The position numbers were made by a program, and so were the translations under genes. A DNA stretch of 14,449 nucleotides from UMGS1470 sp051889215 (GTDB taxonomy: Bacteria; Bacillota; Clostridia; Christensenellales; UBA1242), in assembly GCA_051889215.1 (NCBI GenBank), contig JBJFDC010000027.1, positions 1-14,449 of the forward strand. The letters are read 5' to 3'. The notes under the pieces were generated by a model. It was not told where the DNA came from. It saw nothing but the letters and a program-made list of their open reading frames with translations, and did not search any database. This document shows, piece by piece, positions 1 through 5,709 of the stretch (position 1 is its first letter; every line of letters begins with the position of its first letter).

Positions 1-228
1 CAAATCTTGAGTTGTGATATTCCTTTTGTCTTTCATCAAAACTCGGCCAGCAAGGAAATCAAAAAATATATTTAGGTCAGTCAAATAATTGAGTCTTGTG
101 AGGGGAGTTGTGGTCGATTCAATAGAAACAAAATAATCTTCCACATATTGTGGAAGTTCAGTTTTTTGTTTGTCAAACTTTTCCCGAAGAATCAAATCTT
201 GTTGAAATCTATAATTTGCTTTTGCCAT
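1..228 (-). CDS. Tyrosine-type site-specific recombinase, N-terminal fragment (cut by window edge)
   Basis: Only the first 76 codons are visible; the frame is open to the left edge, so the catalytic domain is outside the window. The visible part has a charged N-terminus, a stretch with LPQYVEDYF at residues 26-34, and a helical segment with TRLNYLTDLNIFFDFL at residues 44-59. This is typical of the N-terminal SAM-like DNA-binding domain of phage integrases and Xer recombinases, and the layout recalls the XerS-like group in particular. An in-frame TAA at 238-240 lies just upstream, so the ATG at 226-228 is the only credible start. There is no Shine-Dalgarno sequence; a promoter sits so close that the mRNA would be leaderless. 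Divergent from serS. The family call rests on the N-terminal domain only, because the R-H-R-Y residues cannot be seen. It could be the chromosomal Xer protein or a mobile-element integrase. Confidence 0.72.
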   Translation of the reverse strand, partial: MAKANYRFQQDLILREKFDKQKTELPQYVEDYFVSIESTTTPLTRLNYLTDLNIFFDFLAGRVLMKDKRNITTQDL

Positions 229-234
229 ATTGTT

Positions 235-263
235 ATATTATCACAACTATTCGCAAAATGCAA
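235..263 (-). promoter_or_regulatory. Recombinase promoter, leaderless type
   Basis: Read on the minus strand: -35 TTGCAT (263-258), a 17-nt spacer, then -10 TAATAT (240-235). The start codon begins 6 nt after the -10 box, so transcription should begin at or within a base or two of the ATG. The spacer contains a 14-mer that is repeated near position 2830. Confidence 0.62.
245..258. repeat. 14-mer shared with the distal palindrome
   Basis: AACTATTCGCAAAA here is identical to 2828-2841 and is present inverted at 2848-2861. It lies between the -35 and -10 boxes of the recombinase promoter, a position suited to an operator or a recombinase binding site. The function is unknown. Confidence 0.5.
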
Positions 264-290
264 ATGTTTAATATATACATTATGTTGCAT
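258..290. repeat. Bulged inverted repeat beside the recombinase gene
   Basis: Outer arms ATGCAA (258-263) and TTGCAT (285-290) enclose inner arms ATGT (264-267) and ACAT (277-280), with an extra TATG (281-284) on one side. The left outer arm is also the recombinase -35 box. The right part, TTATGTTGCAT (280-290), resembles one arm of Xer dif sites, but the other arm does not match well. This could be an autoregulatory or recombination site, or chance in AT-rich DNA. Confidence 0.3.
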
Positions 291-358
291 GTTTATTAAT
301 TATGATTACACAACATATGCCACTATTTGAAAATTATGTTATTATTTTTGCTTTTCTT

Positions 359-387
359 TTGACTTTTTTTGTTCATATGTATATACT
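359..387 (+). promoter_or_regulatory. serS promoter
   Basis: -35 TTGACT (359-364), a 17-nt spacer and -10 TATACT (382-387). Predicted transcription start is near 394, giving a leader of only about 23 nt that holds AAGGAAG (403-409), 7 nt before the ATG. There is no room for a T-box leader between this promoter and serS. Confidence 0.72.
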
Positions 388-416
388 TTTTGTGATTAAT
401 AAAAGGAAGACATAAT

Positions 417-1706
417 ATGATATCACTTGATTTTTTAAGAAATAACCCAGATGTTGTCAAAGACAATATCAAAAAGAAATTCCAATTTCACAAAGTCGAA
501 CTTGTCGACAAAGCAATCGGACTCGACAAACAAATCCGCGCCCTCAAACAAGAAGGTGACACTCTCAGAGCAGCAAGAAACTCATTGAGCAGTCAAATTG
601 GGCTTTTGATGAGAGAAAAACGAATTGATGAAGCAAATCAAATCAAACAACAAGTTGTTGAAGACAACAAGAGAGTTGATGAAATTGAACAAACTGAAGA
701 AAAACTTTCTGGCGAACTAACTTCAATTATGATGACAATTCCAAACATAATTGCCGACGACGTTCCAGTCGGAAAAGACGATTCAGAAAATGTTGAGGAA
801 AATCGATATCTTGAGCCAAACGTTCCGGATTATGAAATTCCATATCATGCCGACATTATCGAAGCTTTGAATGGGGCGGATTTTGATGCAGCAAGAAGAA
901 CATCGGGAACTGGTTTTTATTATTTGTGCGGAGACATTGCCCGTTTGCATTCTGCAATTTTGTCATATGCAAGAGACTTTATGATTAACAAAGGTTTCAC
1001 ATATTGTATTCCACCATTCATGATTCACGGAAATGTCGTTCAGGGCGTTATGAGTTTTGATGAAATGCAAAACATGATGTATAAAATTGAAGGCGAAGAC
1101 CTATATTTGATTGGGACAAGCGAACATTCAATGATTGGACGATATCTCAACACGATTATTCCAGAAGAAAAATTGCCACTCAAACTCACGTCTTATAGCC
1201 CATGTTTCAGAAAAGAAATTGGTGCTCACGGCATCGAAGAAAGAGGAATATATCGCGTTCATCAGTTTGAAAAACAGGAAATGATTGTCATATGCAAACC
1301 TGAAGAAAGCGAAGATTGGTATAAAAAAATGTGGAATTATTCGGTCGAACTTTTCACATCAATGGAAATCCCTGTCAGAACTTTGGTGTGCTGCAGCGGT
1401 GACCTTGCGGACCTCAAATATAGAAGTCTTGATGTTGAAGCTTGGAGCCCACGTCAAAAGAAATATTTTGAAGTTTGCTCTTGCAGCAATTTGACTGACG
1501 CTCAAGCAAGAAGACTCAAAATTCGCTATAAATCAAAAGATGGTTCAAACCAACTCGTTCACACACTCAACAACACTGTTGTTGCACCTCCAAGAATGCT
1601 TATTGCTTTCCTCGAAAATCATTATCAAAAAGATGGTTCAATCACAATTCCAGAAGTTTTGCAACCATATATGGGTGGAACAAAAGTCATAAAAAAGGGT
1701 GATTAA
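417..1706 (+). CDS. serS: Seryl-tRNA synthetase (class II)
   Basis: This cytoplasmic enzyme charges tRNA-Ser with serine using ATP. The 429 residues match the family's usual length. Residues 1-110 form the N-terminal helical hairpin that holds the long variable arm of tRNA-Ser (heptad-like, K/E/Q-rich). The catalytic core follows: motif 1 region around 165-202, the LIGTSEH segment at 231-237, motif 2 from FRKE (264-267) to RVHQFEKQE (280-288), CSGDLADL at 326-333, and motif 3 at 382-400 with the conserved Arg393. Motif 3 begins HTLNNTVVAPPR, unlike the usual bacterial HTLNGSGLA-x-GR, and KEIGAHG after motif 2 also looks archaeal or eukaryote-like. The ATG is set by AAGGAAG 7 nt upstream. Its TAA shares a base with the ATG of the next gene (TAATG), implying translational coupling. 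Confidence 0.96.
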   Translation: MISLDFLRNNPDVVKDNIKKKFQFHKVELVDKAIGLDKQIRALKQEGDTLRAARNSLSSQIGLLMREKRIDEANQIKQQVVEDNKRVDEIEQTEEKLSGELTSIMMTIPNIIADDVPVGKDDSENVEENRYLEPNVPDYEIPYHADIIEALNGADFDAARRTSGTGFYYLCGDIARLHSAILSYARDFMINKGFTYCIPPFMIHGNVVQGVMSFDEMQNMMYKIEGEDLYLIGTSEHSMIGRYLNTIIPEEKLPLKLTSYSPCFRKEIGAHGIEERGIYRVHQFEKQEMIVICKPEESEDWYKKMWNYSVELFTSMEIPVRTLVCCSGDLADLKYRSLDVEAWSPRQKKYFEVCSCSNLTDAQARRLKIRYKSKDGSNQLVHTLNNTVVAPPRMLIAFLENHYQKDGSITIPEVLQPYMGGTKVIKKGD

Positions 1707-2659
1707 TGAAAAAACTAGACATTGTTTCTGTTTTGGAATTTTCACAAGCACAAGATGTCACACAAATTGCGGCATCATATTTTGTTTTGTTGGAAATTCT
1801 GAACAGTTCAATGCAGAATATTTCTGCAACAAACTTGTCAATAGTCCCATTTGACAGCATCAAAATCCATCCAATCAATAGTTTTGCCAATTCTTCAAAC
1901 ACACCAGTTTCCGAACTTGATATGATGATTTCAATCAACTCGCCACAACTTGAACTAAATTCAAACAAATTGATTTTATCAAAATGGCAAAAATTTAACA
2001 AAACCATAAAAGATGCCTGGGCGAATAGGAATGTAAAAAAGAAAAAAAAGAAGAGAAAAAGAACAGTCCAACAAGCGGCAAAGCACCAGTATTTTGACGA
2101 CTTGCCATATAATGTTATGAGACTCAAAAACGACTTGTTTGAAGAAATTGTTCGGCACATGAGCAATCTTTCAATCATATATAATCAACCCTACAAAATA
2201 AAAGTCGTCGCAAATCAAGAATTGGGACTCACATTCAATGTTTATACGGCAATAAAGGTGGGTGAATCAACAAAAATTTGGAATCCCGGACTTAATGATT
2301 TTGACGCTTACAATCTCCAAATCTTGCAAAATAGAGTTGATGAAAAAACAAAAAAATTGGGGCAAAATTTCCTTAAAATCTTTAGGATATTCAACAACTT
2401 GTATTTTTATATAAACAAAAAACAACCGCCAATCGCCTTGATTGAATCAGTTATGTTTTCAATTCCAGACAATTTGTTTGAGGGAAATTCAATCGAAGAT
2501 TGTTTTTGTTCAATCATAAATTATCTCAACAACATCAAAGCCGTGACAATGTTCAAAGAGTCAAAAATTGAAGAATATATTATTGGAAAAAATCTTCAAG
2601 GCCAAACAAAAACACAAATCGTTGGATTTGTCAAATCAGTTTGCAAAGTGCTAAATTAA
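1706..2659 (+). CDS. Uncharacterised protein, possible degenerate nucleotidyltransferase fold
   Basis: I do not recognise a named family. The 317 residues are soluble, with no signal peptide or membrane helix. Residues 58-72 (NSFANSSNTPVSELD) resemble the GSFA-x-T...SD-h-D signature of polymerase-beta-type nucleotidyltransferases, with the first Gly replaced by Asn and Asp-x-Asp by Glu-x-Asp. Further on, KIKVVANQELGLTFNVYTAI (164-183) resembles the strand bearing the third carboxylate, FDVVPAI, with Asn178 in place of Asp. An N-rich segment and a helical C-terminal part follow, as in CD-NTase or OAS-like proteins. A lysine/arginine run at 111-119 breaks up the domain and could bind nucleic acid. 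The ATG overlaps the serS stop by one base, and a terminator begins at its own stop codon, so it is the last gene of a serS operon. The gene is real; the fold call is inference. Confidence 0.8.
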   Translation: MKKLDIVSVLEFSQAQDVTQIAASYFVLLEILNSSMQNISATNLSIVPFDSIKIHPINSFANSSNTPVSELDMMISINSPQLELNSNKLILSKWQKFNKTIKDAWANRNVKKKKKKRKRTVQQAAKHQYFDDLPYNVMRLKNDLFEEIVRHMSNLSIIYNQPYKIKVVANQELGLTFNVYTAIKVGESTKIWNPGLNDFDAYNLQILQNRVDEKTKKLGQNFLKIFRIFNNLYFYINKKQPPIALIESVMFSIPDNLFEGNSIEDCFCSIINYLNNIKAVTMFKESKIEEYIIGKNLQGQTKTQIVGFVKSVCKVLN

Positions 2660-2683
2660 GTCGCAAAAATCTGCGACTTTTTT
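2658..2683 (+). terminator. Terminator of the serS operon
   Basis: AAGTCGCA (2658-2665), loop AAAATC, TGCGACTT (2672-2679), with a T-run to 2683. The 8-bp stem starts inside the TAA stop codon of the preceding gene. Confidence 0.88.
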
Positions 2684-2760
2684 AAACAAAAAAATCAAGA
2701 ATAACAACAAACAAACAAAATAAATAAATAAAAAATCAAAAAAACATAATTAAAATTGCC

Positions 2761-2794
2761 GCACAAAAAACAAGTTAAAAATAACAATTTGTGC
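2761..2794. repeat. Imperfect hairpin
   Basis: GCACAAA (2761-2767) pairs with TTTGTGC (2788-2794). Inside, GTTA (2774-2777) pairs with TAAC (2782-2785) around AAAA. No T-run follows, so it is not an obvious terminator. Confidence 0.4.
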
Positions 2795-2825
2795 AAATTA
2801 AAACAACAACACCCCATATTTGGCC

Positions 2826-2863
2826 CAAACTATTCGCAAAACCTGTGTTTTGCGAATAGTTTG
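2826..2863. repeat. Perfect 17-bp inverted repeat with 4-nt loop
   Basis: CAAACTATTCGCAAAAC (2826-2842), loop CTGT, then GTTTTGCGAATAGTTTG (2847-2863). There is no mismatch and no T-run on either side, so it is a poor intrinsic terminator. Each arm contains the 14-mer found in the recombinase promoter at 245-258. It could be a cruciform, a dimeric protein-binding site or a recombination site. Confidence 0.85.
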
Positions 2864-3049
2864 AAGATGCAAACAATCAAAAAAATGCCAACACCCTTTC
2901 TATTTCGCGGGTTTTGGGTCATCTTTTACAACAAATTGCATGTCTTAATCAATTTACGGTTTAATTGAATCCCCTTCTTTCAATTATTTGCATCATTATG
3001 TTGTGGCGTCTTTTTTATTTAACAACAAGATGTTGTGTGCTATTCATTT

Positions 3050-3066
3050 TGAAATTTTGAATTTCA
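3050..3066. promoter_or_regulatory. Candidate operator upstream of the PadR promoter
   Basis: Perfect palindrome TGAAATT-TTG-AATTTCA ending 5 bp before the -35 box. PadR regulators usually bind inverted repeats at their own promoters, so this is a plausible autoregulatory site. AT-rich DNA yields some such repeats by chance. Confidence 0.4.
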
Positions 3067-3071
3067 TTTTA

Positions 3072-3100
3072 TTGACTTATGGTATATTAAATATTATAAT
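3072..3100 (+). promoter_or_regulatory. Promoter of the PadR-ABC operon
   Basis: -35 TTGACT (3072-3077), a 17-nt spacer and a consensus -10 TATAAT (3095-3100). Predicted start is near 3107. The short leader carries AGAAGG (3119-3124), 5 nt before the ATG. Confidence 0.82.
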
Positions 3101-3114
3101 TAATTAAATAATAT
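3091..3114. promoter_or_regulatory. Candidate operator over the -10 box and start site
   Basis: ATATTAT (3091-3097) and its inverted copy ATAATAT (3108-3114) are separated by 10 bp and cover the -10 box and the predicted start of transcription. A protein bound here would block initiation. The sequence is purely A/T, so chance is a real alternative. Confidence 0.35.
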
Positions 3115-3129
3115 AATTAGAAGGTTTGC

Positions 3130-4734
3130 ATGGGAAAAAATCAAGATACACAAAAAGGAAAATTGTCGTCCATCATTCTGTCCGCCCTATCCCAAGGAGA
3201 CAAATATGGCTTTGAAATCATATCTGAAATTGAAAAACAAACAAATGGAACTGTCGTAATTAAGCAACCAAGTCTTTATTCGTCTCTCAAAAGAATGGAA
3301 GATCAAGACTTAATTTCGTCATATTGGATGGATAGTGAAATTGGTGGAAGAAGACACTACTATCGACTCACCGACTACGGAAAAAAACAACTTGAACAAT
3401 GGAAAACTGATTTTGATATCGTATCTTCTTTTTGCAACTCTCAAAACAATGCAACCCAGACTAAAAGCAATGAACCAACGTTTTTGCAGCAAGAAAATTT
3501 GTTTGATATGCAAGAAAATCAAAAACAAGAAGAACCTACTCCAAAACCATTTGAGGATGACGCAGTTTTGTTGAAAAATGATTCATTCATTCAATACAAC
3601 CTTTTCGAACAGCCAAGCGGTGTGACAAAACCCGATTTCACCTCTTCGCAAGAACAAAAACCTCAAAACACAAACACTTCAAACTCTTTAATTCAAAAGC
3701 AAGAGACATCAAAACCTCAAGAAAATAACGACGAAAAATCATACGATATTTTTGCCGAACTTGACCTTTTTCGAAATTCAAAAAAGAGTTTTGCTGGTTC
3801 TCAAACAAATGCAAAACCAAAAGATGATTATCACTCAAACACCCTGCAAAGTTTTATGGGTGAAAGTTTTGTCATGCAAAATTTGGACAATTCTTTTGTG
3901 TCCAATCAAAACATGATTGAAGAACCAGAACAACCTCAAGAGCAATCCATCATGGAAGAGGAAAAAACAATCTCATTCTCACCCGTTCAATCCGATGTCG
4001 ACGCAAAACTTATAACCGACAGATACGACGAACACGAATTGCCAAAAGTCAAAAGAATTGACCCGCCAATCATTGATGTTTTTGCTTCGAGCAAAAACAA
4101 CGAAATAAAGCACGAAACAAAATCAAACTCATATGACGAAAAAATTGGCGAGCTCTATAACAAAAACAACAAAAATGCCTCGTCAGATGAAATAAAACCT
4201 TTGACAATATCAAATTATGCAAATCTAAAAAAATATTTTGATGAGCAAAAAATCTCTTTCAACACATACACAAAAAGCGACAAAAACAAAACAACACAAA
4301 CAAGTTTGGTGTCCGACTATAAATTTGCGCTCATTCGCTATGGACTCACATTCTTGTCACTCATTTTGTCGCTCGCAATTAGTTTTATTTGCATCAAAAA
4401 ACTGTCATACATTACAAATGCTGCCCTTGCGCTCTATATTGTTCCACCTGTTCTATATTTGATTTATGCCGGTTTTGTCATAATTAACAAAGCAAAGAAC
4501 AAGGACCGAAAAGTTTTGCTCATGGAAACAAGCAAGGTTCAACTCATAATAAAAATATCAATCTTTATTGTTATTGCAATATTGATATATGTTTTCAACC
4601 TCATCGGAGGTCTCAATAGTGCAAACTTCAACGATTATACAAACACAATGATTGTTCCATTTGTTGTCGCTCTCCAAATCCCACTCACCTCTTTATATTC
4701 TTTTGTGACAACAAAATTTAAGTGTATAAAATAA
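3130..4734 (+). CDS. PadR-type regulator fused to a four-helix membrane domain
   Basis: Residues 11-95 form a PadR winged helix: LSSIILSALSQGDKYGFEI, recognition helix near PSLYSSLKRMEDQDLI (47-62) and wing GGRRHYYRLTDYGKKQL (72-88). Usual PadR proteins end soon after, near 100-180 residues; this one has 534. Residues 100-395 are a low-complexity linker rich in Q, N, E, K and S with little predicted fold, carrying scattered NLF, LFEQ, DIF and DVF patches. Residues 399-422, 428-452, 469-494 and 505-526 are four hydrophobic helices. It therefore looks like a membrane-tethered transcription factor. It is first in an operon with an ABC ATPase and permease (gaps of 10 and 11 bp) and probably controls that operon from the two palindromes at its promoter. 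The start is set by AGAAGG 5 nt upstream. What it senses is unknown. Confidence 0.9.
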   Translation: MGKNQDTQKGKLSSIILSALSQGDKYGFEIISEIEKQTNGTVVIKQPSLYSSLKRMEDQDLISSYWMDSEIGGRRHYYRLTDYGKKQLEQWKTDFDIVSSFCNSQNNATQTKSNEPTFLQQENLFDMQENQKQEEPTPKPFEDDAVLLKNDSFIQYNLFEQPSGVTKPDFTSSQEQKPQNTNTSNSLIQKQETSKPQENNDEKSYDIFAELDLFRNSKKSFAGSQTNAKPKDDYHSNTLQSFMGESFVMQNLDNSFVSNQNMIEEPEQPQEQSIMEEEKTISFSPVQSDVDAKLITDRYDEHELPKVKRIDPPIIDVFASSKNNEIKHETKSNSYDEKIGELYNKNNKNASSDEIKPLTISNYANLKKYFDEQKISFNTYTKSDKNKTTQTSLVSDYKFALIRYGLTFLSLILSLAISFICIKKLSYITNAALALYIVPPVLYLIYAGFVIINKAKNKDRKVLLMETSKVQLIIKISIFIVIAILIYVFNLIGGLNSANFNDYTNTMIVPFVVALQIPLTSLYSFVTTKFKCIK

Positions 4735-4744
4735 AAGGATTTTT

Positions 4745-5698
4745 ATGGCAACCTATCAAAATGTTTTGGAAGTAAAAAATCTTACAAAAATTTATAATGG
4801 CGACAGATATGCCGTCAATGATATTTCTTTTTCAATAAAGCCCGGCATGATATTTGGATTTATTGGACCAAACGGAGCCGGCAAGTCAACGACCATAAAA
4901 ATGATTACTGGACTGACAAACATCACCAAGGGTGAAATATATATTTGCGGACATTCAATCAAAAAGGAATTTGAAAAGGCAATTAAAAATGTCGGCGGAA
5001 TAATTGAAAATCCCGAAATGTATCATTATCTCAGCGGCATGGATAATCTCAAATTTTATGCAAGCTTATATCCAAACATCTCCAAACAAAGAATTCTTGA
5101 TGTTGTCGAACTTGTTGGACTGCAAAACAGAATTAACGACAAGGTTGGGAAATACTCTCTTGGAATGAAGCAACGTTTGGGCATCGCACAAGCGCTTCTC
5201 CACAATCCAAAACTCATTATTCTCGATGAGCCAACAAACGGACTTGATGTTAACGGAATCATTGAAATGAGACGCCTTTTGAAAAATCTCGCCCACAAAG
5301 ATGGGGTTGCAATCATGGTTTCAAGCCATATTCTTGCCGAAATGGAAATGCTTTGTGATGAGATTGCAATTATTGTCAATGGCAAAATTCAACAAGTTAA
5401 AACGCTTGAAGAAATCAAAGAAAGCCAACAAAGTCGCCTTGTTTATTATATTCAAGTCAACTACCCTAACTATGCGGCAAAACTTTTGAAGACACAATTT
5501 CATGTTGATGCAAAATTAAAAAAAGAAATCAACGACAGAATTTTCTTTAATTGTGACAAGTCAATCATTCCAAAAATAATTGCATTTCTCGTCAACAAAA
5601 AAATGTTGGTGTCAGGCGCTGGCAAACTTGACATCTCTCTTGAAGATGAGTTTATTGAAATTGTAAAACAAAACACTTCAGACACAAGCATAAGTTAA
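4745..5698 (+). CDS. ABC transporter ATP-binding protein (BcrA-like)
   Basis: Cytoplasmic ATPase subunit that powers the permease encoded next. Motifs appear in order: Walker A GPNGAGKST (41-49), a Q-loop region GGIIENPEMY (84-93) with Glu in place of Gln as is common in the BcrA-type group, signature YSLGMKQR (137-144), Walker B LIILDEP (157-163), D-loop GLD (166-168) and the H-loop His195 in SSH. Residues after about 225 form the usual variable C-terminal region. The 317-residue length is typical. The ribosome binding site AAAAGGA overlaps the stop codon of the regulator gene, 5 nt before the ATG, so translation is probably coupled. Such pairs export antimicrobial peptides, lipids or other envelope-active compounds; the substrate cannot be told from sequence. 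Confidence 0.96.
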   Translation: MATYQNVLEVKNLTKIYNGDRYAVNDISFSIKPGMIFGFIGPNGAGKSTTIKMITGLTNITKGEIYICGHSIKKEFEKAIKNVGGIIENPEMYHYLSGMDNLKFYASLYPNISKQRILDVVELVGLQNRINDKVGKYSLGMKQRLGIAQALLHNPKLIILDEPTNGLDVNGIIEMRRLLKNLAHKDGVAIMVSSHILAEMEMLCDEIAIIVNGKIQQVKTLEEIKESQQSRLVYYIQVNYPNYAAKLLKTQFHVDAKLKKEINDRIFFNCDKSIIPKIIAFLVNKKMLVSGAGKLDISLEDEFIEIVKQNTSDTSIS

Positions 5699-5709
5699 AA
5701 GGAGCATGC

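Larger units (their letters stand above)
2684..3049. other. Non-coding spacer between serS and PadR operons
   Basis: No credible gene lies here. From about 2684 to 2810 the plus strand is very rich in A with little G or T. Two hairpins follow (2761-2794 and 2826-2863). The rest is ordinary AT-rich DNA leading to the PadR promoter. A 70-codon TTG-started frame at 2756-2968 runs through the perfect palindrome and has no ribosome binding site. Confidence 0.6.

Noticed and set aside
148..330. 60-codon plus-strand frame
   Set aside because: Its first half is antisense to the recombinase start, it has no ribosome binding site and its composition is that of AT-rich noise.
1687..2178. 163-codon minus-strand frame with a phenylalanine run
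   Set aside because: It is the mirror of the lysine-rich part of the coupled gene; the phenylalanine run is just the complement of the A tracts.
258..2841. Element bounded by attL and attR using the 14-mer as a direct repeat
   Set aside because: The interval holds serS and lies on the wrong side of the recombinase gene for an integrated element; no other mobile gene is present.
229..2863. Integron-like layout (integrase, att-type site, palindromic sites)
   Set aside because: The palindrome lacks the attC core pattern GTTRRRY and its typical bulges, and the genes between are a housekeeping synthetase operon rather than cassettes.
2826..2863. Intrinsic terminator
   Set aside because: The stem is strong but no T-run follows on either strand, and a good terminator already closes the serS operon at 2658-2683.
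2756..2968. 70-codon TTG-started frame in the spacer
   Set aside because: No ribosome binding site, and it runs straight through the perfect 17-bp palindrome.
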